This document shows positions 25,399 to 34,207 of a stretch of DNA of 64,000 bases, in pieces. Both the position numbers and the translations under genes were made by a program. Position 1 is the stretch's first letter, and each line of letters starts with the position of its first letter. Source of the DNA: Lentisphaerota bacterium (GTDB lineage Bacteria; Verrucomicrobiota; Lentisphaeria; Victivallales; Victivallaceae). Under the pieces are notes generated by a model that was not told the origin of the DNA, ran no database searches, and saw only the letters and a list, made by a program, of their open reading frames with translations. Where the stretch lies: assembly GCA_015061605.1 (NCBI GenBank), contig SUWH01000006.1:1-64000 (forward strand), in the 5' to 3' direction.

Positions 25399-25822
25399 TT
25401 TACGCCGTTTCGTACACCGCGCCGCCGAAGTTGCCGGACTGCCGGTCACTCCGGCATGGTGCTGCAACATCCTTTTTGTCGGTGACCGCCGCATGGCAGA
25501 AATGAATATGGAGCTGCTCGGACATGAAGGGACGACCGATGTCATAACTTTCTGCTATTTTGAGGAAGATGTTCCATTTGAAAAAGATGAAGTCATGGTC
25601 GAATTGATCGTCAATCCGGATGCCGCAGCCAGAGAGGGTGCCAAACGTCCGGGCGGTTACAGCCGTGAAGTCGCATTGTATATCGTTCACGGCATGCTGC
25701 ACAGTGCCGGAGAGGACGATCTGGAGGAACATTTACGCCGCCGGATGCGCAGACGTGAACGCGAATGCATGGATATACTGGAAAAAGAGTTTGATCTTGC
25801 ACTTTTATTCCGGGAAGCTTGA
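25340..25822 (+). CDS. ybeY: Endoribonuclease YbeY
   Basis: A 160-residue protein of the UPF0054 family acting in 16S rRNA 3'-end maturation and ribosome quality control. Seen: DRRMAEMNMELLGHEGTTDVI (the TDVI/TDVLSF region) and the metal motif HGMLHSAGEDD with His117, His121 and Asp127. The consensus has His at the third position; Asp there occurs in some other phyla, so this is a variant, not a loss. The start overlaps the 7TM-HD gene by 59 bases, with an AAGGAA ribosome site inside that gene. It stops just inside the promoter of the next gene. Confidence 0.9.
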   Translation: MIQLNSRWYCRSKKVPCKTDLRRFVHRAAEVAGLPVTPAWCCNILFVGDRRMAEMNMELLGHEGTTDVITFCYFEEDVPFEKDEVMVELIVNPDAAAREGAKRPGGYSREVALYIVHGMLHSAGEDDLEEHLRRRMRRRERECMDILEKEFDLALLFREA

Positions 25823-25847
25823 CAGTTGAAAATATCAGGATTATATT
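25819..25847 (+). promoter_or_regulatory. Promoter of the bamE-like gene
   Basis: TTGACA (25819-25824), a 17-base spacer and TATATT (25842-25847). The -35 box overlaps the ybeY stop codon. Confidence 0.75.
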
Positions 25848-25873
25848 ATAGTCATTCAATTTGGAGAAATACT

Positions 25874-26233
25874 GTGAAAAAAATTATTCTGCTGCTGTTT
25901 ATTGCCGCAATTGCCGGCGGATGTTCGCTCAATCCTTACCACGTTTCCAAAGTCAATGTGGAAAATTCAAAAAAACTCCGGGTCGGCATGACCAAAAGCG
26001 AAGTGCTTGCGGTCATGGGGGAACCGGAGAAAAATGAAACCTTCAACCGTCCGGATATCTGGTTTTATTACTTCAATACCAACTGGATCGATGGCTTTGT
26101 CACCGAGGACGAGTGCTTCCCGATCGTATTCAAAGACGGCAAAGTCGCCGGTTGGGGCAATGCTTATTACACCCGTTCCAGAGTTGAAAAAAGAAAAAAC
26201 ATTTCAGTTGTCGAAATTCCGGAAAAGAAATAA
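25874..26233 (+). CDS. Small SmpA/OmlA (BamE)-like lipoprotein
   Basis: A 119-residue lipoprotein starting at a GTG, chosen because GGAG lies eight bases upstream and a lipoprotein signal follows at once (KKIILLLFIAAIAGGC, Cys about residue 17). The core LRVGMTKSEVLAVMGEP is the BamE/SmpA signature, and WFYYFNTN plus VIFKDGKVAGWGN form the expected beta sheet. BamE is an accessory subunit of the outer-membrane beta-barrel assembly machine. Other small lipoproteins share this fold, so the symbol is withheld. Confidence 0.8.
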   Translation: MKKIILLLFIAAIAGGCSLNPYHVSKVNVENSKKLRVGMTKSEVLAVMGEPEKNETFNRPDIWFYYFNTNWIDGFVTEDECFPIVFKDGKVAGWGNAYYTRSRVEKRKNISVVEIPEKK

Positions 26234-26287
26234 TATCATTTTGTACTCATTTCGCAATCTGATATAACAAAACAGAAAGTTATCAGA

Positions 26288-27064
26288 ATGGCTGAAAATG
26301 CATTGTTAACTATAATCGTTCCAAATTATAAAACGCCGGAACTTACTAAATTGTGTCTGCGAAGTATCCGCAAATATACAGATTGTTCAAAAGTGAAAGT
26401 CGTCGCTGTGGACAACGACTCACAGGATGCATCAGTGGAATATCTGCGCAGTTTGAAGTGGATAACTTTGATTGAACGCAAAACTGCCGGCGAAAGCGGT
26501 CCGGCAATGCATGCCAAAGCATTGGATATGGTCATGCAGACAGTCGATACGCCATTGGTTCTGGTCATCCATACCGATACCATTGTAATAAGTGATCAAT
26601 GGTTGGATTTCCTGCTGGGCAAAATCTATGCCGATGAAAAAATCGCCGGTGTCGGCAGTTGGAAACTGGAAAAAGTCTCTCCGGTAAAAATCTTTTTCAA
26701 GAAGATCGAAACCGCCATCCGCCGGATGCTTGGCAGACAGATCCTGGATCGGGAACACTATTTCCGCAGCCATTGCGCTATGTATAAAAGTGACTGCGTC
26801 CGGGAAACCAATGGATTTCATGACAATGAAAGTGCCGGAGTCACAATGTTCAAAATCCTGCGGGAAAAGGGTTACAAACTGCCGTTTATTGAATCAGAAG
26901 AGCTCTGCCGTTATCTGCGCCATTTGAATCATGCAACGATGATCCTCAATCCAACTTCAGAATCCCGCAAAAGTGCAAATCCGAAAAAACGCATGAAACT
27001 GGAAAAAGAACTCAAAAAACTCAATGCCGATAAAATATTGGCAGATGACTCATTGGATAAATAA
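26288..27064 (+). CDS. Family 2 glycosyltransferase
   Basis: A 258-residue GT-A fold enzyme. The N-terminus [20 protein letters not shown] and [16 protein letters not shown] bind the nucleotide sugar. [10 protein letters not shown] (about 90-99) has an HTD in place of the usual DxD. The C-terminus is lysine-rich without membrane helices, so the protein is probably cytosolic or peripheral. It lies 37 bases before the rml cluster, fitting transfer of rhamnose or another sugar to O-antigen or cell-surface glycan. Acceptor unknown. Confidence 0.8.
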   Translation: MAENALLTIIVPNYKTPELTKLCLRSIRKYTDCSKVKVVAVDNDSQDASVEYLRSLKWITLIERKTAGESGPAMHAKALDMVMQTVDTPLVLVIHTDTIVISDQWLDFLLGKIYADEKIAGVGSWKLEKVSPVKIFFKKIETAIRRMLGRQILDREHYFRSHCAMYKSDCVRETNGFHDNESAGVTMFKILREKGYKLPFIESEELCRYLRHLNHATMILNPTSESRKSANPKKRMKLEKELKKLNADKILADDSLDK

Positions 27065-27101
27065 CTTGCGGTGTTTCAATTTTGAGGGAAGGCATTGTTT
27101 T

Positions 27102-28154
27102 ATGAAAGTAATTGTTACAGGAGGAGCCGGATTCATCGGTTCAGCTCTGATAAGATATCTGATCAAAAATACAGATTGCACTGTACTCAATCTGGATAAG
27201 TTGACCTACGCCGGGAACCCGGACAATCTGAAGGAAGTGGAAACTTCTCCGCGTTACAGCTTTATTCAGTGTGACATCTGCGACAGTGGAAAAGTCGCGG
27301 AGATTTTCCGCGATTTTGCCCCTGATTCCATCATGCACCTCGCCGCTGAAAGCCACGTTGACCGTTCCATTGATTCTCCTTTGGAATTCGTCCGCACCAA
27401 TGTCATGGGGACAGCCAATCTGCTTAACTGTGCGCTGAATTATTATTCCATGCTGCCGGAGGAGAAAAAAAATAAATTCCGGTTCCAGCACATTTCCACT
27501 GATGAAGTCTACGGTTCATTGGGCAAAGAGGGATTTTTCACAGAAACCACCCCCTACGATCCGAAGTCGCCTTATTCGGCGAGCAAAGCCTCCTCCGACC
27601 ACATGGTGCGTGCCTGGGGACATACCTTCAAACTGCCGGTGCTGATTTCCAACTGTTCCAACAACTACGGGCCTTACCACTTTCCGGAGAAGCTCATCCC
27701 GCTGATAATCCTCAACGCTCTGGACGGCAAGCCGCTTCCCATCTACGGCAAAGGTGATAATGTCCGTGACTGGCTCTATGTCGAAGACCACGCCCGCGCA
27801 TTGTGGCTGATCAACCGGCAGGGGGTTCCGGGTGAAACTTACAATATCGGCGGCAACAATGAACGCACCAATCTGGAAGTGGTCGAAACGTGCTGTGCCA
27901 TTCTTGATGAATTGCGCCCCAAAGCGGAATCCTATTCCAAACAGATAACTTTTGTTGCCGACCGGCCGGGACACGATCTGCGTTATGCCATCGATTCAAG
28001 CAAGCTGCAGAAAGAGTTGAACTGGGTCCCGCAAACTGACTTTGATACCGGATTGCGGGAAACTGTCAAGTGGTATCTGGAAAATGAGTGGTGGTGGAAA
28101 CCGATCCGGGAGAAAAACTATTCCGGAGAACGTCTCGGAAAAGGAGGAAAGTAA
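27102..28154 (+). CDS. rfbB: dTDP-glucose 4,6-dehydratase
   Basis: A 350-residue extended short-chain dehydrogenase. NAD binding is shown by [17 protein letters not shown] at the start. The catalytic segment is [11 protein letters not shown] (T-D-E triad region), with [10 protein letters not shown] carrying the Tyr-x-x-x-Lys pair. It converts dTDP-glucose to dTDP-4-keto-6-deoxyglucose, the second step to dTDP-L-rhamnose. The ATG at 27102 is the conserved start; the frame is open upstream into the previous gene. rfbA follows one base later, and the four genes are in B-A-C-D order. Confidence 0.95.
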   Translation: MKVIVTGGAGFIGSALIRYLIKNTDCTVLNLDKLTYAGNPDNLKEVETSPRYSFIQCDICDSGKVAEIFRDFAPDSIMHLAAESHVDRSIDSPLEFVRTNVMGTANLLNCALNYYSMLPEEKKNKFRFQHISTDEVYGSLGKEGFFTETTPYDPKSPYSASKASSDHMVRAWGHTFKLPVLISNCSNNYGPYHFPEKLIPLIILNALDGKPLPIYGKGDNVRDWLYVEDHARALWLINRQGVPGETYNIGGNNERTNLEVVETCCAILDELRPKAESYSKQITFVADRPGHDLRYAIDSSKLQKELNWVPQTDFDTGLRETVKWYLENEWWWKPIREKNYSGERLGKGGK

Positions 28155-28155
28155 T

Positions 28156-29037
28156 ATGAAAGGAATCGTCCTCGCCGGTGGTGCAGGAACCCGTCTGCAT
28201 CCGATGACACTGGGAACATCAAAACAGTTGCTGGCGATCTATGACAAACCGATGATCTACTATCCGCTGTCAGTGCTTATGCTCGCCGGGATCCGGGAGA
28301 TATTGATCATCACCACGCCGGAGGAGCAGAGCAATTTTCAGCGGCTTCTCGGTGACGGCAGCCGTTTCGGAGTGGAGTTTACCTATGCGATCCAACCCTC
28401 GCCGGATGGTTTGGCACAGGCATTCATCATCGGCGAAAAATTTATCGGCAAAGATAATGTCTGTCTGGTTCTGGGAGATAATATTTTTTACGGAGCAAAT
28501 CTCGGAACTATTCTCCGCGATGCCGCCGCCAGAAAATCCGGCGCAACTGTTTTCGGCTACTATGTCCGCGATCCGGAACGCTTCGGCGTGGTGGAATTCG
28601 ATAAAAACGGCAAAGCGGTCTCCATCGAAGAAAAACCGCTTCAACCCAAATCCAACTACGCTGTCACCGGATTGTACTTCTATGACAATGATGTGGTGGA
28701 AATCGCCAAAAATATCAAGCCGTCCGCCCGCGGAGAGTTGGAAATAACTGCCGTCAACAATGTCTATCTTGAACGCGGTAAACTCAATGTTGAACGTCTC
28801 GGACGCGGCTATGCATGGCTCGATACCGGTACTCCCGACAGCATGCTTGATGCCGGAAACTTTATCAAAGCGGTCGAAACCCGGCAGGGACTTCAGGTCG
28901 CCTGTTTGGAAGAGATCGCATTATGCAATAATTGGCTCACCGCGCAGCAGGCTCTTGATTCGGTCGCCAATATGAAAAAAACTGAATATGCACGTTACCT
29001 TGAACAGCGGGTCAGAGAATGGGAAAATTCAAAGTAA
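28156..29037 (+). CDS. rfbA: Glucose-1-phosphate thymidylyltransferase
   Basis: A 293-residue nucleotidyltransferase with the signature [16 protein letters not shown] at the N-terminus, [18 protein letters not shown], and the Mg2+ aspartate in LGDNIFYG. It forms dTDP-glucose from dTTP and glucose 1-phosphate, the entry step of dTDP-rhamnose synthesis. A near-ideal AAGGAGGAAA ribosome site precedes the ATG. Its 3' end overlaps rfbC by 19 bases. Confidence 0.96.
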   Translation: MKGIVLAGGAGTRLHPMTLGTSKQLLAIYDKPMIYYPLSVLMLAGIREILIITTPEEQSNFQRLLGDGSRFGVEFTYAIQPSPDGLAQAFIIGEKFIGKDNVCLVLGDNIFYGANLGTILRDAAARKSGATVFGYYVRDPERFGVVEFDKNGKAVSIEEKPLQPKSNYAVTGLYFYDNDVVEIAKNIKPSARGELEITAVNNVYLERGKLNVERLGRGYAWLDTGTPDSMLDAGNFIKAVETRQGLQVACLEEIALCNNWLTAQQALDSVANMKKTEYARYLEQRVREWENSK

Positions 29038-29573
29038 TTTCTAAAATCGACAACGGAGTCATCCTGATCGAACCTGCCGTATTCGGCGACAGTCGCGGCT
29101 ACTTTATGGAAACGTACAACCGCGCTGATCTGGCGGAAATCGGTATAAATTGTGATTTTATTCAGGACAATGAGTCGATGTCAGGTTTCGGTGTGGTACG
29201 CGGACTGCACTATCAGGCAATGCCGTATACTCAAGCCAAACTGGTGCGGGTGATCAGCGGCAAAGTATTGGATGTGGCAGTGGATATGCGGAAAAATTCT
29301 TCCAATTTCGGCAAGGTGTTTTATGCTGAACTTTCCGGAGAAAACCATCGGCAATTCTATATTCCGCGCGGCTTTGCCCACGGTTTCGCCGTATTGAGTG
29401 AAACGGCCCGCTTTGCCTATAAGTGTGACAACATTTACCATCCGGCAAGCGAACGCGGAGTGGCATTCAACGATCCGGAGCTGGCGATCGACTGGCAGAT
29501 CCCGATGGAAAAGATGATACTTTCTCCCAAAGATCTCAAACATCCGTATTTCAAAGATGCAGAAGTGTTTTAA
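29019..29573 (+). CDS. rfbC: dTDP-4-dehydrorhamnose 3,5-epimerase
   Basis: A 184-residue cupin-type epimerase. Diagnostic motifs are [20 protein letters not shown] (active-site His at the end), [35 protein letters not shown] and [12 protein letters not shown]. It epimerises dTDP-4-keto-6-deoxyglucose at C3 and C5. Its start lies within the end of rfbA, indicating translational coupling. Confidence 0.96.
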   Translation: MGKFKVISKIDNGVILIEPAVFGDSRGYFMETYNRADLAEIGINCDFIQDNESMSGFGVVRGLHYQAMPYTQAKLVRVISGKVLDVAVDMRKNSSNFGKVFYAELSGENHRQFYIPRGFAHGFAVLSETARFAYKCDNIYHPASERGVAFNDPELAIDWQIPMEKMILSPKDLKHPYFKDAEVF

Positions 29574-29591
29574 CAGACGAGGAATTATATT

Positions 29592-30446
29592 ATGAAGGTC
29601 ATGCTCACTGGCGGCAGGGGAATGCTCGGGCGCACTTTAACATCAGTTCTTAAAACATCCCACGAAGTGTTGGCAACAGATTTCCCGGAAGCTGATATAA
29701 CCGATTATTTTGCCATTTCCAATGCCATAAAGAAATGGCGTCCGGATGCAGTTATCAACTGCGCTGCTAAAACCGCTGTCGATCTCTGTGAAACTGAACA
29801 AACTGCCGCTTACAATCTTAATGCCTACGGTGCGGCCAATGTCGCCAAAGCGTGTTTTGAAAATGATGTCAGACTGATTTCCATATCTACTGATTATGTT
29901 TTTTCCGGCAAAAATGACCGGCCGTGGAGAGAAGATGATATTGCCTGCGGCGGCAATACCGTATACGGAAAAAGTAAATTTCTGGGAGAACAGCTTATTC
30001 TCGGTCTCTGCCCCGATGCTCTCATCTGCCGTCTGGCATGGCTCTACGGAACCGGCGGTCCGAGTTTTCTCCACACCATACTTAAACTTGCCGACGGCAC
30101 CCGGGAGCAGCTGAAAGTGGTTTCCGACCAGATCGGTAATCCGACCAGCTGTCTGGCAGTGGCAAAACATATGCGCATACTGCTTGAACATCCGGAAATC
30201 ACCGGCATCTGCCACCTTACTTGCGATGGCGAAGCCAGCTGGTTTGAATTTGCACAGGAGATCTGCCGCCTCAACGGTATCAAACAGGAAATCATTCCCT
30301 GTGCAACTTCCGAATACCCCCGTCCCGCCCCCCGCCCGGCATATTCAGCACTGGAAAATACCGTCCTTGCGAAACACGGTCTGCCGCCGATGCCGCACTG
30401 GAAAAAGGCTTTGGAAAACTTTTTTATCCGCGGATTTATATGGTGA
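29592..30446 (+). CDS. rfbD: dTDP-4-dehydrorhamnose reductase
   Basis: A 284-residue short-chain dehydrogenase-like reductase completing dTDP-L-rhamnose. Seen: the nucleotide loop LTGGRGMLGRTLTSVL, INCAAKTAVDLCETE, the catalytic STDYVFSG and VYGKSKFLGEQ (Tyr-x-x-x-Lys), and the GIxHLT segment GICHLTCDGEASW. A GAGGAA ribosome site precedes the ATG. Confidence 0.95.
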   Translation: MKVMLTGGRGMLGRTLTSVLKTSHEVLATDFPEADITDYFAISNAIKKWRPDAVINCAAKTAVDLCETEQTAAYNLNAYGAANVAKACFENDVRLISISTDYVFSGKNDRPWREDDIACGGNTVYGKSKFLGEQLILGLCPDALICRLAWLYGTGGPSFLHTILKLADGTREQLKVVSDQIGNPTSCLAVAKHMRILLEHPEITGICHLTCDGEASWFEFAQEICRLNGIKQEIIPCATSEYPRPAPRPAYSALENTVLAKHGLPPMPHWKKALENFFIRGFIW

Positions 30447-30450
30447 AAAT

Positions 30451-31212
30451 ATGTTGCGTGATGATTTGGTAAAATTTTTAGATAATGAATTGGATCTCGC
30501 CGCATTTTCCGGCGATGTGTCCAATAACGGCTTGCAGATCGAAGGCAAGCAGGAAGTAAACAAGATACTTTTTGCCGTAGATGCCTGTCAGCAGACCTTT
30601 GATATTGCAGTAAAAGAAAACGCTGATTTCATCTTTGTCCATCACGGCTTGAGCTGGGGCGGCGGTTTGAAACGCTGGACCGGTATTGATGCCAAACGTT
30701 TTGCCACGTTATTCAAACATGATATTTCGCTCTATGCCGCTCATCTGCCGCTGGATGCGCATCCGGTTTTCGGCAATAACGCTGTATTGAGCGATATTGT
30801 TGATTTGCGGCAGCGGAAACCGTTTTTCAATTACGACGGTGTCGATATCGGTTTTTCCGGAATACTCCCGCAGGATATAACGCTGAAAGAACTTGCGGAA
30901 AAACTTTCCTCCGCAATCGGCGGTACTTATCTTCTGCGCGGCGAACCGGACAGAATCTGCCGCAAAGCCGCCGTTGTTTCCGGCGGCGGCGGCGTGGATT
31001 CCGTCATCGAAGCCGCCAGAATCGACTGCGATCTCCTCATCACCGGTGAAATGGAACATATCATGCACCACGCCGCAATGGAAAATAATGTCGCCGTAAT
31101 CGCTCTCGGCCACTATGCCAGCGAAACCACCGGTCCCAAAGCCCTGATGAAATTAATTGCACGAACCTTCAACATCCCGACTATCTTCGCCGATTGCCCG
31201 ACCGGGTTGTGA
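30451..31212 (+). CDS. Nif3/YbgI-family dinuclear metal protein (DUF34)
   Basis: A 253-residue protein starting NGLQIEGKQEV about 25 residues in. Metal-binding motifs are FVHHGLSWGG (about 65-74) and GHYASE near the C-terminus, the two ends of the family's dinuclear site. The family is nearly universal; roles proposed include GTP cyclohydrolase-like or metal-chaperone activity, but none is established. The ATG at 30451 is four bases after rfbD and starts the conserved region; the frame is open within rfbD. Confidence 0.88.
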   Translation: MLRDDLVKFLDNELDLAAFSGDVSNNGLQIEGKQEVNKILFAVDACQQTFDIAVKENADFIFVHHGLSWGGGLKRWTGIDAKRFATLFKHDISLYAAHLPLDAHPVFGNNAVLSDIVDLRQRKPFFNYDGVDIGFSGILPQDITLKELAEKLSSAIGGTYLLRGEPDRICRKAAVVSGGGGVDSVIEAARIDCDLLITGEMEHIMHHAAMENNVAVIALGHYASETTGPKALMKLIARTFNIPTIFADCPTGL

Positions 31213-31262
31213 TATTACAACAAAACGAACTATTTTTGATAATTGGATATCAGGGTTGATTT

Positions 31263-32945
31263 ATGAAAAACATCCGAAATCAGGCATGGCAAGTGTCGAA
31301 CTTCCGTAAACTGCTTCTGGCATTATCCTGTTTTGCCGGAGGTACGCTCTACGCTGCTGCGCTGCCGCCATTGAACTGGAACTTTGCCGTTTTTGTTTCA
31401 TTGCTGCCGGTTTTGTACTGCGGATGCTGTTTCAAGTGGAAATTTTCCGCATTCTGCGGCTGGCTGTGGGGTGTCGGCTGGGCATTTTTCAGCTGCAATT
31501 TCCTCCGGGAGATCGAATGGTTCGTTCCATTTCTCATTGCTCCGGTACTGGGATTGTGGCCGGCGTTTTTTGCAGCACTTCTGCCGGGATTGAAAAATTT
31601 TACCTTATATCCGCCGGGATCTCTGCTTTGGAACACTGAAAAAAAATCTGAATACTTCTCAAATTCCCTGCCCTGGTACCGGATGATATTTTTCACCGTT
31701 TCCGGTGCGGTGCTTTTCACTCTTATCGAATGGACCAGATCGCGGCTCTTTGTCTGGAACGATTTCAGCGTCACCCAGTGGCGCAACCGTTATCTCATTC
31801 AAATTGCCTCACTTACCGGAAGCTACGGCATCGGCTTCATCGTTGCCGCCGTCAATACCGGGATTTTCGGAGCATTTTATTTCAAAAAGAACCGTTTTGT
31901 TCCGCTGATTTTCCCGGCACTCATCACCGCCGGAGCATTGCTCTACGGCAATTATCATATCAGAAAAATCGAAAATCTTCCGCCGTCAGAAACGACTTTG
32001 CGCGCCGGATTGATCCAGTGCGACCTTTCACAACGGCGGCATGCCACCAGTGCCCAGGTATTTGAAGCAATAAATGTGTGTACGGAACTTTCGGCACAAC
32101 TGGCAAAACAGAATCCTGAACTCATCATCTGGCCGGAAAGTGCCGTTCCCATCCCGCTGCAAAGCGGCGGGATAGAGGGAGATGTTTTCCGCCGGAAATT
32201 TGCCGGATTGCTCCGGAGCACCCAAATACCGCTGCTTGCCGGATTGATCGCATTCAAACCGGCAAAAGAAAGCGGCAAATGGCTTATAACCAACAGTGCG
32301 ATGCTTTTCAACAGCAAGGCTCTTGTTGGACGTTACGACAAAATTCACCGGGTTCCTTACGGAGAATATGTGCCGTTCCGTAAATATCTGCCGCAATCTC
32401 TGATTGATGCCGTCGACATGGGGCGCGACCTTGAGCCGGGAGATAATTATGCTCCCATCAATATCAAACCCGGAGTACGCGCTTCGATCGCCATCTGCTA
32501 CGAGGGGGTGTTCGGATATTTGATCCGGCAGTTTGCCCTGCGGGACAGCAATCTGCTTATCGTCTTATCCAACGATGCCTGGTATCCAAAGAGCAGCGAA
32601 CCCGAACAGCATCTTGCCAATGCGGTCATCCGTTCAATTGAAAGCGGTCTTTTTATGATCCGGTGCGGCAATAACGGCGGTTCGGGAGTGGTAACTCCGG
32701 ATGGTAAATTCACTCAATATATCGGCAGCAAAGCTGCACGTCCGGAACTTCTGCGGGAACGCGCCGCCGGTATCGTCGAGGTTCCGGTATATTCAGATTG
32801 GGTCAGAAGAACTTTTTTTGTAAAATACGGTGAATGGTTCATTTTGTTACTGGGAATTTATCTTTTTGCCCTTATTTCCGGATGGCTCATCCACACTTTC
32901 AAACTTAAAGAATATTCAAAACAACTTCTGGAGCATAAAAAATGA
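31263..32945 (+). CDS. lnt: Apolipoprotein N-acyltransferase
   Basis: A 560-residue inner-membrane enzyme that adds the third acyl chain to lipoproteins. About six membrane helices occupy residues 15-245. The periplasmic nitrilase domain follows, with the catalytic triad visible: Glu292 in IIWPESAVP, Lys360 in YDKIHRVPYGEYVPF and Cys412 in AICYEGVFG. A final membrane helix is near 530-550. Lnt is expected where an outer membrane and Lol-type sorting exist, fitting the several lipoproteins here. Its stop overlaps the marC start (ATGA). Confidence 0.95.
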   Translation: MKNIRNQAWQVSNFRKLLLALSCFAGGTLYAAALPPLNWNFAVFVSLLPVLYCGCCFKWKFSAFCGWLWGVGWAFFSCNFLREIEWFVPFLIAPVLGLWPAFFAALLPGLKNFTLYPPGSLLWNTEKKSEYFSNSLPWYRMIFFTVSGAVLFTLIEWTRSRLFVWNDFSVTQWRNRYLIQIASLTGSYGIGFIVAAVNTGIFGAFYFKKNRFVPLIFPALITAGALLYGNYHIRKIENLPPSETTLRAGLIQCDLSQRRHATSAQVFEAINVCTELSAQLAKQNPELIIWPESAVPIPLQSGGIEGDVFRRKFAGLLRSTQIPLLAGLIAFKPAKESGKWLITNSAMLFNSKALVGRYDKIHRVPYGEYVPFRKYLPQSLIDAVDMGRDLEPGDNYAPINIKPGVRASIAICYEGVFGYLIRQFALRDSNLLIVLSNDAWYPKSSEPEQHLANAVIRSIESGLFMIRCGNNGGSGVVTPDGKFTQYIGSKAARPELLRERAAGIVEVPVYSDWVRRTFFVKYGEWFILLLGIYLFALISGWLIHTFKLKEYSKQLLEHKK

Positions 32946-33553
32946 ATGAACAAGTAAAAATCATTATCGAAAACGCCCTCTACTTTATCGCACTGCTCAA
33001 TCCGGCAAGCAAAGTGATGTTTCTCTCCACCTATGAACCGAAACTGACTAAAAAGCAAATCTTTGAACTGTCGTGGAAATCCTCCACTGCGGCACTGCTC
33101 ATATTGATAACGCTTGCGACATTCGGTGAAATCGTTTTGAGTAAAATTTTCCGGGTGGAACTCTATTCACTTAAAATCACCGGCGGTATCGTTCTCTTTA
33201 TGATCGGACTTGTCGCCATCAGAGAAGGACATTTTGTCAACAAGGATGAACATCAGAAACAGATCGACTTCACCGATTTGTCCCTTATCCCGCTGGCGAC
33301 TCCGCTTATCGCCGGCCCCGGTATCATCGCTGCCGGTATTTCAACGGCTGCCCAGTATGGTGCCGTATCGGTGATAATTTCACTTTTTCTGGGAATTTTC
33401 ATCAACTTTGTGATCATGCTTTTTTCTTCCGGGATCAACCGGGTTCTGGAAAAACTCCATCTGCTCGGACCGCTTATCCGCCTGACCGGACTTATCATCT
33501 CCGGTGTGGCGGCGCAGATGATAATTAACGGAATCAAAGAGAGTCTGCGGTAA
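32942..33553 (+). CDS. marC: MarC-family integral membrane protein
   Basis: A 203-residue protein with about six hydrophobic helices and the family signatures LLNPASKVMFLS near the N-terminus, LKITGGIVLFMIGLVAI, and PLATPLIAGPGIIAAGIS. MarC proteins (UPF0056) were once thought linked to antibiotic resistance, but the transport function is unproven. It is coupled to lnt by an ATGA overlap. The C-terminus LTGLIISGVAAQMIINGI matches the family. Confidence 0.88.
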   Translation: MNEQVKIIIENALYFIALLNPASKVMFLSTYEPKLTKKQIFELSWKSSTAALLILITLATFGEIVLSKIFRVELYSLKITGGIVLFMIGLVAIREGHFVNKDEHQKQIDFTDLSLIPLATPLIAGPGIIAAGISTAAQYGAVSVIISLFLGIFINFVIMLFSSGINRVLEKLHLLGPLIRLTGLIISGVAAQMIINGIKESLR

Positions 33554-33646
33554 AAACTCCGATTTATTTCAACGGTTATTATCAGTTTTGAAGATTATGA
33601 TAACCGAAGTAATTTTTCATCAAAATGTTATAAAATTGCGGAAAAA

Positions 33647-33670
33647 TGAAAAAAAATCGATTTTTTTTCA
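33647..33670. terminator. 24-base AT-rich palindrome after marC
   Basis: TGAAAAAAAATC followed directly by GATTTTTTTTCA is a perfect palindrome. It could act as a weak bidirectional terminator for marC or as an AT-rich upstream element for the promoter that begins 20 bases later. Confidence 0.4.
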
Positions 33671-33689
33671 CTTTTTTGCTGAAAATCGC

Positions 33690-33717
33690 TTGACTATTGA
33701 TTTTTTTTGAGTATACT
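33690..33717 (+). promoter_or_regulatory. Strong promoter of the 58-codon gene
   Basis: TTGACT (33690-33695), a 16-base spacer and TATACT (33712-33717), preceded by long A and T tracts that resemble an UP element. It leaves a leader of about 55 bases. Confidence 0.75.
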
Positions 33718-33778
33718 ATCAAATGTCTCGTGAAAGATTTGTATTTGTATTCACACAAAAGTTAAGGAGAAGAAGAAA

Positions 33779-33955
33779 ATGGATCACACTTTCTATGATG
33801 TCAAGAACAAAAAATCTGTGACCACCAAGATCACCGAATGCGTTACCTACACCAAAGGCAGCCGCGTCAGCTACGCTTTCAAAGGCAAAACCGAAGACGG
33901 CCGCAACCTGACTGCTTTCGTCAAAAAAGAAGTCTGGGACAAAGCCAACAAGTAA
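33779..33955 (+). CDS. Small basic protein of 58 residues, unknown
   Basis: A 58-residue protein beginning MDHTFYDVKNKKSV and ending FVKKEVWDKANK. It is rich in Lys and Thr, has one Cys, and lacks a signal peptide or membrane helix. Alternating charged and aromatic residues suggest a small beta barrel. Support for a real gene: a near-consensus promoter, an AAGGAG site eight bases before the ATG, codon use like the highly expressed genes here, and a terminator 20 bases after the stop. I do not recognise the family; it could be a nucleic-acid-binding or ribosome-associated protein. Confidence 0.75.
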   Translation: MDHTFYDVKNKKSVTTKITECVTYTKGSRVSYAFKGKTEDGRNLTAFVKKEVWDKANK

Positions 33956-33975
33956 TTGTTGTTCTGACTGATAAG

Positions 33976-34008
33976 AAGCCTCCGTGTTATGCGGCGGCTT
34001 TTTTTTAT
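33976..34008 (+). terminator. Rho-independent terminator of the small gene
   Basis: AAGCCTCCG (33976-33984) pairs with CGGCGGCTT (33992-34000) with one mismatch and a seven-base loop, followed by a run of T residues to 34008. Confidence 0.85.
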
Positions 34009-34119
34009 TTTTGGCGGCGCATTGCGGGCGATCCCGCGTCTTGCTTCGTTCGCCGTCGCCGTCCTCTATTTTTTATGAGACATCGGTGCTTTTATTTGGA
34101 TAATTTTATATTTTCCGGT

Positions 34120-34128
34120 TGATATAAT
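34120..34128 (+). promoter_or_regulatory. Extended -10 promoter of the alpha-galactosidase gene
   Basis: TGATATAAT matches the extended -10 consensus TG-n-TATAAT exactly. No good -35 box is at 17 bases, as is usual for this class. The leader would be about 75 bases. Confidence 0.5.
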
Positions 34129-34207
34129 GTTATTTACGTGATAATTTATATTGCAGTCAAATTCCGGATAAGGGGAATGGATCATCATAGAAAGAAGGCT
34201 TTAAATT

